From the NCBI RefSeq assembly GCF_000178475.1, contig NZ_ADNY01000069.1, positions 1-6,233 on the forward strand: 6,233 nt of DNA. The letters run 5' to 3'. The notes under the pieces are model-generated. The model worked only from the letters and a program-made list of their open reading frames with translations. It ran no database searches and was not told where the DNA came from. A program made the translations under genes and the position numbers. The stretch comes from Lactobacillus amylolyticus DSM 11664. Its GTDB lineage: Bacteria > Bacillota > Bacilli > Lactobacillales > Lactobacillaceae. Of this stretch, positions 1 through 5,933 are shown in pieces. Every line of letters begins with the position of its first letter. The stretch's first letter is position 1.

Positions 1-10
1 TTCGCTTTTT

Positions 11-106
11 TCACTCAAGGCCCATAGCTAAAACGCTATGTGTGGGACGTTCCGTTCACATCAGAAGTTGCCCAACATCAGCACTTCCCGTGCCTCGATA
101 TTCAAA
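11..106 (-). other. Possible 3'-end relic of an IS605/IS607-type tnpB gene
   Basis: On the minus strand one frame reads FEYRGTGSADVGQLLM, then a TGA at 56-58, then a further 15 codons (TERPTHSVLAMGLE-like) to a TGA at 11-13. An upstream TGA sits at 107-109. The GTGSAD-V element followed by a short variable tail recalls the extreme C-termini of some TnpB proteins of IS605/IS607 elements. That resemblance is from memory and short. None of the RuvC or zinc-finger part of TnpB is present, so if real this is only a stub with an internal stop. It could equally be a chance reading. Confidence 0.22.
23..40. repeat. Small perfect stem-loop
   Basis: CATAGC (23-28) and GCTATG (35-40) form a perfect 6-bp stem around the loop TAAAAC. 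No T-run follows directly on either strand, so it is not a standard intrinsic terminator. Small subterminal hairpins are typical of IS200/IS605 element ends, which fits the possible tnpB relic that overlaps it, but a 6-bp stem alone is weak evidence. Confidence 0.35.
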
Positions 107-168
107 TCAGATGTCCTCTATCTCAAAATATACGCATCTCGCGTTGTTTTATCGACTCGTCACAAGTA

Positions 169-639
169 TTATAGCTTATTCTGCTTTTGTTTGTAAAATC
201 TTTTTGTTCGATAAAACATTTCGGTAATCATCGTCGACAGCAAAATCCCCAGCGCGATGGCACAGGTAACGATAGCGACGCGCAAAATGGCCGTCTCCGC
301 TTTGAAAGTCTGACCATCGACAAGTGAACGGACAGCTTGGTAAGCCGGCACACCGGGCACAAGAGGCACCAATGCGGGAATGTTGAAGACGGTGACCGGG
401 CACTTTTTAACCCGGGCAAAAAACAGACCCAAAATGCCAATGATAAAGGCTCCGGCCAAGTTGGACAGCATGCGGCCCATCCCGGCCCGATTAGAGAACC
501 AATAAACCATCCAGCCCACAACGCCGCTAATGCCGGACAAGTTAAGCGCTCGGTGCGGCACGTTGATCGTCAAGGCGAAGCCGACCGAAGCAATATATGA
601 AAAAGCGATGTTAATAATAATTTCTAACCAAAAAGGCAT
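169..639 (-). CDS. Threonine/serine exporter, small subunit (ThrE C-terminal half, DUF3815 type)
   Basis: A 156-residue, very hydrophobic protein with about four to five membrane segments (roughly residues 5-25, 35-50, 58-76, 85-105 and 118-138) and a basic tail (RTKRFYKQKQNKL). The motif PALVPLVPGVPAYQAVRSL (about 88-106) is the hallmark of the C-terminal membrane half of ThrE-type exporters and parallels the PGLALTNALRDL motif of the partner protein. In actinobacteria ThrE is one chain; in Firmicutes it is commonly split into two adjacent genes, as here. The pair is expected to export threonine or serine by a secondary, ion-coupled mechanism; the true substrate is not shown by sequence. The ATG lies 2 bp after the stop of the large subunit. 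Its AGGAG (646-650) lies inside the last codons of that gene, so translation is probably coupled. Last gene of the operon. Confidence 0.88.
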   Translation of the reverse strand: MPFWLEIIINIAFSYIASVGFALTINVPHRALNLSGISGVVGWMVYWFSNRAGMGRMLSNLAGAFIIGILGLFFARVKKCPVTVFNIPALVPLVPGVPAYQAVRSLVDGQTFKAETAILRVAIVTCAIALGILLSTMITEMFYRTKRFYKQKQNKL

Positions 640-641
640 CT

Positions 642-1415
642 TTATGCTCCTAAAAACTTAATCACAATTGCCACGCCCCCGCCTAATGCGACCGCGGTTA
701 AGGCCGCTTCAAACAGGCGCACGATGCCGGAAAGCAGGTCGCCCATGAAGAGGTCCCGCAAGGCGTTGGTCAGAGCAAGTCCCGGCACCAATGTCATCAA
801 GGCACCAACCAGAATGCTGTCCGTAATCATTTTTGGAAAAAGATGAGTAATTCCCACCGTAATCACGCCCATGACCATCGCCGCGATCAGTTCAGACAGA
901 AAGCGCACCTTCGTGAAGCGCTTGAAATAGACGTAAGCCAAATAGCCGATCGCGCCAACAACGGCAGCAGCCGGGAAATCAACCCAGTCATAGTCATCCA
1001 TGAATAAGACCATTAAGGTCGCACTCAAGGCAGCGGCACCAACAACTTGCAGCCACAATGGAAAAGTTGGCGTTGAACTGGCAGTTGCCAAAATCTTCCG
1101 CCGCAGTTCAGACAGCGTAATTTTTTTTATGGCAAATTCTCGCGACAGCTCATTCACGCGGTCCACTAATTCAAGGTTGATATTCCGATCGCGAATCTGC
1201 TTCATCTGCGACATATCGCCGCCAGCCAGGCTCATAAAGACACAAGTGGGCGTGGCAAAAACCCGCGGGTCGGCCACTCCGGCATTGCGGGCAATCCGCA
1301 TCATCGTGTCTTCAACGCGGTACATTTCGCTTCCGCCTTCAATCATCAAGCAGCCAGCCGTCAAACAAACGTCTAATATTTCTTGATAAAATTTGGAATT
1401 TTGCTCATCAGACAT
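642..1415 (-). CDS. Threonine/serine exporter, large subunit (ThrE N-terminal half, DUF1212 type)
   Basis: A 257-residue protein. Residues 1-115 are soluble and carry the ThrE family signature: GGSEMYRVEDTMMRIARNAGV (about 27-47), a TPTCVFMSL strand (55-63) and the VNELSR helix (87-92). Residues 118-257 hold about five membrane segments (near 119-139, 147-163, 174-192, 200-216 and 236-254), with the conserved PGLALTNALRDLFMGDLLSG motif at 211-230. The soluble part resembles the hydrolase-like domain seen at the N-terminus of ThrE; its catalytic role is uncertain. It needs the small subunit encoded 2 bp downstream to rebuild a full-length exporter. The ATG at 1415 follows the ABC-F stop codon by 9 bp, and the likely ribosome binding site (TAGGT) overlaps that stop, so the two genes are one transcript. 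Confidence 0.9.
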   Translation of the reverse strand: MSDEQNSKFYQEILDVCLTAGCLMIEGGSEMYRVEDTMMRIARNAGVADPRVFATPTCVFMSLAGGDMSQMKQIRDRNINLELVDRVNELSREFAIKKITLSELRRKILATASSTPTFPLWLQVVGAAALSATLMVLFMDDYDWVDFPAAAVVGAIGYLAYVYFKRFTKVRFLSELIAAMVMGVITVGITHLFPKMITDSILVGALMTLVPGLALTNALRDLFMGDLLSGIVRLFEAALTAVALGGGVAIVIKFLGA

Positions 1416-1424
1416 CGTATTTAC

Positions 1425-2963
1425 CTACATTTTTTCTAGGTCGACAACCTTGTTGATCCAATCACCCCGGAAGAAATCTCGTTCGTGGGAGACCACGATT
1501 ACTCCACCTGGGAAATTGATGATCGCTTTTCGAAGCGAATCTTTTGTTTCATTATCCAAGTGGTTGGTTGGTTCATCGAGGAAAAGCAGGTTGGCTGGTT
1601 CAAACTGCATCTTAGCCAGCTTTACCTTTTCTTGCTCGCCACCGGATAATTCTTTAAGCGGGCTCATCGCCTGCTGCGCGGTTAAGCCCATCCGCGCTAA
1701 TGCCTGCCGCAATTCACGCGGCTTTTTGCGTTCAAATTCTTCCTGCAAATACTGCAGCGGCGTCATATTGTTGTTGGGCCAAGCCAGATCCTGCTTAAAG
1801 TAAGCGAGTTTGGCAGTGACTGACAATTCGTATGAACCATAGATGGGCTTAATTTGTCCCAGCAAAGTCTTCAGCAAAGTAGTCTTACCGATTCCGTTGA
1901 AACCGGTGATGGCCACTTTTTCATCCCCGCCAACTGAAAAGTTGAACGCACTCTTCACCAAGGCATGATCATAGCCGATGACCAAATCCTGCGTTTGCAG
2001 CAACAAGTTCGACGCTGTCGCTACGTAAGGAAAGTCGAATTTGGCCTTGCGGTTGCCCTTAGGTGGCGTCAAAACATCCATCTTCGCCAATTGCTTTTCC
2101 CGTGACTTGGCACTCTTGGCACGCGTACCTGCCTTATTTTTGCGAATATATGCCTCAGTCTTGGCAATCTTGCGCTGCTGGTTGGCATAAGCCTTCAAAT
2201 AGGTCTCGTGGTTAGCTTCTTTTTGCCGCATTGCCTGCTTTAAAGTCCCGGTGTAGCGCGTGATGGTGCCAAAATCGATGTCGATCACGCAGTTGGTAAT
2301 TCGACCCAAAAAGTCATAGTCGTGGCTGACAACGATAAAGGCCCCTTTGAAGTTGTTCAGATAATCAACCAGCCAGTCGATGTGCGACACATCCAGGTAG
2401 TTGGTCGGTTCGTCCAAAACCAGGACGTCTGGGTTTTGCAGCAACAGTTTGGCTAAAATAATTTTTGACCGCTGACCACCAGACAATTTTGACACATCAT
2501 GATCATAGCCCAGTTCTGCCAGACCCAAACCGGAGGCAACGCGCTCAATTTCGGTATCGATATCGTAAAAATTGTTCTCTTCCAAATATGTCTGCACTCT
2601 GCCGGCTTTCTCCAGCAAAGTATCGTCGCCGTTTTCCGCATATTTGGCATACAAGTCATTTAATTCTTTTTCTTTTTTAAACAGATGATCGTAAGCCGTC
2701 TTTAAAAAGCCCTTGATCGTCACGCCTGGCGCTAATTTGGCATACTGATCCAAATAGCCGACGTCAATCTTGTTCTGCCACTTGACCTGACCTGAATCGG
2801 GAATGATTTCACCGGTCAAGATCTTGATCAGCGTTGACTTGCCGACCCCATTTTGCCCGGTAACGCCCATGTGGTCTTCTTTGTTTAAAACAAAGCTGGC
2901 ATCTTCATACAAGGTTTTATCAATAAAGCTTTGACTTAAATCTTCGACTGTTAATAAACTCAA
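1425..2963 (-). CDS. ABC-F family ATPase (ribosome-associated type, two ATP-binding domains, no membrane domain)
   Basis: A 512-residue protein with two ABC domains and no membrane segment. Domain 1: Walker A GQNGVGKS (36-43), signature LSGGQ (160-164), Walker B LVLDEP (181-186), switch His214. A charged interdomain linker runs from about 240 to 315 and contains TRAKSAKSREKQLAKM. Domain 2: Walker A GFNGIGKT (354-361), signature LSGGE (439-443), Walker B LFLDEP (460-465), switch His493. All catalytic residues are intact. The chain ends shortly after domain 2, so the C-terminal extension of some subfamilies is absent. ABC-F proteins act on the ribosome, either as translation factors or as antibiotic-protection proteins; nothing here points to the latter. 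The start is TTG, directly abutting the TAA of the upstream gene, with GAGG about 11 bases before it; translation is probably coupled. The closest families are the YkpA/YbiT-like housekeeping ABC-Fs, by overall look only. Confidence 0.93.
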   Translation of the reverse strand: MSLLTVEDLSQSFIDKTLYEDASFVLNKEDHMGVTGQNGVGKSTLIKILTGEIIPDSGQVKWQNKIDVGYLDQYAKLAPGVTIKGFLKTAYDHLFKKEKELNDLYAKYAENGDDTLLEKAGRVQTYLEENNFYDIDTEIERVASGLGLAELGYDHDVSKLSGGQRSKIILAKLLLQNPDVLVLDEPTNYLDVSHIDWLVDYLNNFKGAFIVVSHDYDFLGRITNCVIDIDFGTITRYTGTLKQAMRQKEANHETYLKAYANQQRKIAKTEAYIRKNKAGTRAKSAKSREKQLAKMDVLTPPKGNRKAKFDFPYVATASNLLLQTQDLVIGYDHALVKSAFNFSVGGDEKVAITGFNGIGKTTLLKTLLGQIKPIYGSYELSVTAKLAYFKQDLAWPNNNMTPLQYLQEEFERKKPRELRQALARMGLTAQQAMSPLKELSGGEQEKVKLAKMQFEPANLLFLDEPTNHLDNETKDSLRKAIINFPGGVIVVSHERDFFRGDWINKVVDLEKM

Positions 2964-3332
2964 TTAGTTCACATCCTCGTGTTCTTGTTCGTACTTCTGC
3001 AATGCATCTAAAATCCGAGGCCAATAACGCTTTGGCAAAATCAATTGCAGCTGGTCGTGATAAATAGGAAAATCGCTTGCCTTCAACCCCGTGATTTGCG
3101 CAAGTTCCTGGTCAGTCAATTGATATTTGTAAACAATCCGCTTGATTTCCACGCTGGCATGACCTCTAAAGTAAGAAATGACGTAGAAAAAGAGCGCAAA
3201 GACGCCCGCCAGAGCAATTGACAGCTGCAGGTTCAAACGGAAGCTGCGCATGCAAATAAAGAAGACAGCAATGAAAGAAATGATTGCTGAAATGACGCCG
3301 TAAGCAACAGGAAAAATTTTGCCTTTGTTCAT
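2964..3332 (-). CDS. Small two-TM membrane protein of unknown function
   Basis: I do not recognise the family. The 122-residue protein starts with a short basic tail (MNKGK), has two membrane segments (about 8-27 and 33-54) and a soluble C-terminal part (55-122) with mixed charge. The sequence KYQLTDQELAQITGLKASDFPIY is cut here in two pieces: KYQLTDQELAQITGL (about 69-83) and KASDFPIY (84-91); the first looks helix-turn-helix-like but too short to call DNA binding. The tail is acidic (QEHEDVN). The ATG at 3332 has AAAGGA (3343-3348) ten bases upstream. It is the first gene of the four-gene operon, and its TAA touches the TTG start of the ABC-F gene. The normal codon pattern, good ribosome binding site and tight coupling argue that it is real. 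Confidence 0.75.
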   Translation of the reverse strand: MNKGKIFPVAYGVISAIISFIAVFFICMRSFRLNLQLSIALAGVFALFFYVISYFRGHASVEIKRIVYKYQLTDQELAQITGLKASDFPIYHDQLQLILPKRYWPRILDALQKYEQEHEDVN

Positions 3333-3390
3333 AACGATTTTTTCCTTTCTGTCGAAAATACTTACCTTATATCATAAAACAAAAATGACA

Positions 3391-3429
3391 AAAAATAAGT
3401 GATGAAATTCGCATTCACCACTTATTTTT
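3391..3429 (-). terminator. Strong intrinsic terminator, possibly bidirectional
   Basis: A 16-bp inverted repeat: arm AAAAATAAGTGATGAA (3391-3406) and arm TTCACCACTTATTTTT (3414-3429) around a 7-base loop. The single odd pair is a G-U wobble in minus-strand RNA but an A-C mismatch in plus-strand RNA, so the minus orientation is favoured. A T-run follows in both directions. It sits 55 bp after the stop of the ndh-like relic, so it was most likely that gene's terminator. It insulates the operon starting at 3332 from upstream transcription. Confidence 0.85.
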
Positions 3430-3443
3430 ATCGTTTTTATATT

Positions 3444-3644
3444 TTAACCGAAGAAGTCAAAGCGGCCAACAGATAATGTCTCTTTGATTCCGCCGGTTTC
3501 CATAATTGACTTGTCAATAATCATTCGCTTCATCGCACGGGCAACCCAGCCGTTGATCTTGACGCCCATAGCAATGCCGACAGCGGACTTGCCTAAGTCG
3601 ACAACGACGCCCAAGTCATGGAAGGCACTTTCAGTAATGTTATC
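3444..3644 (-). pseudogene. ndh: C-terminal relic of a type II NADH dehydrogenase (NDH-2)
   Basis: One minus-strand frame stays open for 66 codons between a TAA at 3645-3647 and a TAA at 3444-3446. It has no plausible start near its upstream end, no ribosome binding site and no room for a full gene. Its GC content is clearly above the AT-rich sequence on both sides, as expected of old coding DNA. The reading contains HDLGVVVDLGKSAVGIAMG, then KINGWVARAMKRMIIDKSI and then GGIKETLSVGRFDFFG. From memory this follows the C-terminus of Bacillus/Lactobacillus NDH-2 proteins (D-x-G-x-x-x-x-LG, a KLxGxxAxxMKK helix, a GGxxLVLxxGKFxFF end), the part that packs on the membrane. NDH-2 normally has about 400 residues, so the FAD- and NADH-binding domains are gone. 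The gene's probable terminator survives at 3391-3429. Confidence 0.6.
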
Positions 3645-3704
3645 TTATTTAATCTTAATTTTTTGATTTTGGCCCTAATAAATAACGGGTGTTGCTCTTT
3701 ACTG

Positions 3705-3731
3705 CAAAAAAATAGCCGCGAAATGCGACTA
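3705..3731 (-). terminator. Intrinsic terminator of the DUF554 transcript
   Basis: On the minus strand TAGTCGC (3731-3725) pairs with GCGGCTA (3719-3713) around a 5-base loop, with one G-U wobble, and is followed by seven T residues (3712-3706). It lies about 45 bp after the DUF554 stop codon and should end the LCP-DUF554 transcript. Confidence 0.75.
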
Positions 3732-3776
3732 AAAATTTTTAAAATATTTTTTGATGTTATTTGTAATTACTGTTTT

Positions 3777-4467
3777 TTAAAAAAATCCGGTTAAATCATG
3801 AATGATAAAAAAGACGATCGGAACCAGCAAGGATGGCAAAAAGTTCAGCGCCTTCAAATCCTTGATCTTTAACAAAGCCAAGCCAGTGCATGCGATCAAG
3901 AAGCCGCCGACAATTGAAATTTCGGTAATGAGCGGACCACTGAAGAAGCTGGCGGACAAAAATTTGGCAATGACGTAGATCATCCCCTGCCAGCAAAATA
4001 AAACCGGTGCAACTAGCAGCATGATCCAGCCAAAGCTGGCACCAAAGACCATTGAAGTAACAAAATCTAATGTAGCATTGGTATAAAGCATGGTGTAATC
4101 GCCTTTAACAGCGGCCATCACCGGCCCGACAATCGATAAAGCTCCAATGCAGCAAAGCAGAATTTCAGTTGCCAACCCCTTGCCGATTTCAGACTGACCA
4201 AATTTGCAGACCAATTGGTTGAAATGACCGTCAATATCCAGCCAAGTTCCAATGATTACGCCTAAAGCTAAACTGACAATGAACAAAACCGGATACTTGC
4301 TCTTCGGCATATTGCTAATCACGTTTTCAAGACCAATTCCTAGCGCTGACAGGCCCATCGCCAAGTACAGCACTTCAGTATATTTGTCTTTGATTCCTTT
4401 TTTTCAGCAGGCAGACAATGCTGGTTCCTACTAGCAAAGCACAGGTATTAACAATTGTTCCGATCAT
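3777..4467 (-). pseudogene. DUF554 family membrane protein gene, frameshifted in an A7 run
   Basis: The gene starts at ATG 4467-4465, with GTGG five bases upstream, and reads MIGTIVNTCALLVGTSIVCL..LKK. It then meets seven A residues (T-run 4398-4404 on the plus strand) and runs out of frame into a stop within ten codons. Removing one A restores LLKKGIKDKYTEVLYLAMGL and a 229-residue protein, the usual DUF554 length. The downstream part stays open from 4403 to the TAA at 3777-3779; a GTG at 4373 could start a 198-residue piece, but no ribosome binding site precedes it and that piece would lack the first membrane segment. The restored protein has about six to seven membrane segments and the family's glycine-rich N-terminus. 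DUF554 function is not established; transport has been suggested for relatives. The break may be a real mutation, a homopolymer sequencing error, or be bypassed by slippage. It probably shared a transcript with the LCP gene upstream. Confidence 0.82.
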
Positions 4468-4488
4468 TTTTCCACTTTTTATTTTCTA

Positions 4489-4557
4489 TTTAAAAATCTT
4501 GCTAAACCAATTATCGCTTGAGCTTAAAGACGAAGATGACTGCGTTGAGCTCGAAGT
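4489..4557 (-). other. Cut-off serine-rich C-terminal tail of the LCP gene
   Basis: Directly after the TAA of the LCP gene the same frame continues for 23 codons to a TAG at 4486-4488. It encodes TSSSTQSSSSLSSS followed by DNWFSKIFK. The serine run continues the SGSSNGSS end of the annotated protein, and serine-rich tails ending in a short hydrophobic/basic segment are common in lactobacillar LCP proteins. The TAA is one base away from the serine codon TCA. This is best read as the original end of the gene. Confidence 0.7.
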
Positions 4558-5724
4558 TTAAGACGAGCCATTGCTTGAGCCGCTTTCTGGCGTATCAGAG
4601 TTCTGGTCAAAGATCTGATAGTTGGTAAAGGCATTTGGATCCTTCCACTTCACCTTGTTAATCGTCGTATTCAAACGATTCTGTCTGGTTTCTTCATTAT
4701 TCAAAGTTTCGGTTGGCAAGTTAAGGTTCTTGCGAATCAAGTTAGACTTGCTTTGCAATTCAGCCGTTGAAGCAACCTGAATTGATGAGCCATTGATCCA
4801 AGCATCATGACCTTGGATGTAGTTGCTCTTAAAATTTTTCATACAGCCTCGGTAGTTCAAAGCCAAGGCCACCATGTCGTTGAAGGTTAAGTTGGTCTTG
4901 ATGTATTTGTTGAAAATTGTGACCAATTTACGGTAGTTGGTAATCGTGTTCACTGACATTGCCTTTTTGGCAATAGCTTGAATAACCTGACGCTGACGCA
5001 ACTGACGGCCATAGTCGCCTCGTGGATCTTCTTTTCTCATTCTGACATAAGCAACCGCGTGCCGGCCGTTAAGGTGTTGTTTGCCTTTATGGAAATCACA
5101 CCAGTCATAGCTGAAGCTAAACGGCACGTTGACGTCAACCCCGCCAACAGCGTCTACTAAGCTCTTCAATCCCTTCATATTAACTTCAATATAGCAGTTG
5201 ATTGGCACGTTGAGCAGGCTGGAAACGGTCTTCACAGCGGCTTTATTGCCGCCAACTTCATAAGCAGAGTTAATTCTAAACATGAAATATTTGTTGCCGG
5301 GATCACCTTTAATGTCAGCCAAGGTATCACGTGGAATTGAAGTCATCGTGGCCGTTTGCTTGCTTGGATTGGCCGTTGCCAAAATCAAAGTATCAGAATT
5401 TCCTTGATCATGTCGCCCTTCAATCCCCTGATCGACCCCAAGAATCAAAATCGAGATCGGCTTCTTGCTAGCAATCTTGGTTGAGGTTGCGGAATTGCTG
5501 CCGCTGGCGGTATTAACTGCGCTGTGGAAAGTAAAGTACATATGTGCAAAATAAGCAACGCCAAAACTAATTGCCAGCACAAAAACCATGCCCACAATCT
5601 TTTTCAATAAACTCGCATTTTTCATTGGCTGATCAGGCGCAGCAAAAGCTTCATTGCGTGATAAATTTAATGAAGATCGCTTTGCACGATAATCTTCTCT
5701 TCTTCTATTAGAGTTTGGATCCAT
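4558..5724 (-). CDS. LytR-CpsA-Psr (LCP) family wall-polymer ligase, C-terminally shortened
   Basis: A 388-residue protein that transfers lipid-linked anionic polymers (teichoic acid or polysaccharide) to peptidoglycan outside the membrane. It has a basic cytoplasmic N-terminus (1-40), one membrane anchor (about 43-64), a Ser/Thr-rich stalk and the LCP domain from about residue 90. LCP landmarks: ILILGVD (92-98), NSDTLIL (109-115), SIPRDT (129-134), RINSAY (150-155), VDAVGGVDV (190-198), HLNGRHAVAYVRMR (217-230) and DYGRQLRQRQ (237-246). The conserved Asp and Arg residues of the pyrophosphate-binding site are present. I chose ATG 5724 because GAGGAA (5732-5737) lies nine bases before it; an in-frame ATG at 5751 has no such site. 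The coding frame ends at TAA 4558-4560, but 23 further in-frame codons of serine-rich tail follow, so the stop is probably a recent nonsense mutation. The catalytic domain is untouched, so activity is likely kept. Confidence 0.9.
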   Translation of the reverse strand: MDPNSNRRREDYRAKRSSLNLSRNEAFAAPDQPMKNASLLKKIVGMVFVLAISFGVAYFAHMYFTFHSAVNTASGSNSATSTKIASKKPISILILGVDQGIEGRHDQGNSDTLILATANPSKQTATMTSIPRDTLADIKGDPGNKYFMFRINSAYEVGGNKAAVKTVSSLLNVPINCYIEVNMKGLKSLVDAVGGVDVNVPFSFSYDWCDFHKGKQHLNGRHAVAYVRMRKEDPRGDYGRQLRQRQVIQAIAKKAMSVNTITNYRKLVTIFNKYIKTNLTFNDMVALALNYRGCMKNFKSNYIQGHDAWINGSSIQVASTAELQSKSNLIRKNLNLPTETLNNEETRQNRLNTTINKVKWKDPNAFTNYQIFDQNSDTPESGSSNGSS

Positions 5725-5731
5725 GCTTCTA

Positions 5732-5737
5732 TTCCTC
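5732..5737 (-). promoter_or_regulatory. Ribosome binding site deciding the LCP start
   Basis: GAGGAA on the minus strand, nine bases before ATG 5724. It lies inside the longer frame from ATG 5751, which itself has no purine-rich site upstream, so the shorter start is preferred. Confidence 0.7.
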
Positions 5738-5829
5738 GTTTCCCTTCGCATAAATATTCATAGATATTTGTATCACTTTTTTTAGATCAAAAAAAAGAAT
5801 GCAGCTAAATTTTAATAATAACTTAGTTT

Positions 5830-5858
5830 TTGTTTTTTGGGTAGTTATCCTTTATTAT
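5830..5858 (+). promoter_or_regulatory. Plus-strand sigma-A-like promoter without a gene
   Basis: TTGTTT (5830-5835), a 17-bp spacer and TATTAT (5853-5858) fit a sigma-A promoter reading to the right. It is followed 17 bp later by AAAAAGGAG (5873-5881), a near-ideal ribosome binding site. No matching gene follows: the first ATG (5882) gives only four codons (MINC). It may have served a gene displaced by the element to the right, or it may now help drive tnpA. Confidence 0.4.
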
Positions 5859-5892
5859 AAAGTTAAAAAAACAAAAAGGAGATGATTAACTG

Positions 5893-5920
5893 TTAACAAA
5901 AATATAGAAATATGTAGAAT
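5893..5920 (+). promoter_or_regulatory. Possible tnpA promoter
   Basis: TTAACA (5893-5898) and TAGAAT (5915-5920) with a 16-bp spacer, about 57 bp before the preferred tnpA start. In DNA this AT-rich such matches arise easily by chance. Confidence 0.3.
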
Positions 5921-5933
5921 ATTATAGAAATAT
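5903..5933 (+). repeat. Two 11-bp direct repeats at 20-bp spacing upstream of tnpA
   Basis: TATAGAAATAT occurs at 5903-5913 and again at 5923-5933. The 20-bp period is about two helical turns, which would place two bound proteins on the same face of the DNA. A partial inverted repeat (GAATATTATAG at 5918-5928 against CTCTAATATTC at 5937-5947) overlaps it. These may be TnpA binding sites at the element end or operator sites; low sequence complexity leaves chance open. Confidence 0.5.

Larger units (their letters stand above)
1..168. other. Gene-free left edge, downstream of the ThrE operon
   Basis: No intact gene is visible here. The stretch follows the stop codon of the small ThrE subunit. 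No strong terminator for that operon is apparent: the best candidate is a 4-bp stem (ACGC at 132-135 with GCGT at 141-144), followed on the minus strand by ATATTTTG, which is weak. The left part holds a 6-bp stem-loop and a possible transposon-end relic, listed separately. A short plus-strand frame (42-227) overlaps the end of the ThrE small-subunit gene, has no visible ribosome binding site and does not look like a protein. Confidence 0.5.

Noticed and set aside
42..227. Plus-strand 61-codon frame at the left edge
   Set aside because: It has no ribosome binding site, overlaps the end of a real minus-strand gene and has no family resemblance.
1000..1803. Two plus-strand frames of about 130 codons opposite the ThrE large subunit and the ABC-F gene
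   Set aside because: They are antisense to genes with clear conserved motifs, and their composition is that expected of a complement reading.
1425..2963. ABC-F as an antibiotic-resistance protein
   Set aside because: No resistance-type features or context are visible; the gene sits in a metabolic-looking operon without a leader attenuator.
3484..3666. Plus-strand 60-codon frame in the 3.3-3.8 kb gap
   Set aside because: It is the antisense reading of the ndh-like relic; only the minus-strand translation resembles a known family.
3777..4373. DUF554 as an intact 198-residue gene from GTG 4373
   Set aside because: No ribosome binding site precedes this GTG, and the missing N-terminus is encoded just upstream in another frame, so the frameshifted full-length gene is the better reading.
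4398..4404. Programmed -1 ribosomal frameshift at the A7 run
   Set aside because: A -1 shift does not lead into the downstream frame; a +1 (or -2) change is required, and no stimulatory structure is apparent.
5725..5751. LCP gene start at ATG 5751
   Set aside because: There is no ribosome binding site upstream, whereas GAGGAA is well placed for ATG 5724.
5882..5896. Four-codon ATG frame after AAAAAGGAG as a leader peptide
   Set aside because: The spacing between the ribosome binding site and the ATG is essentially zero, and no attenuator-like hairpin follows.
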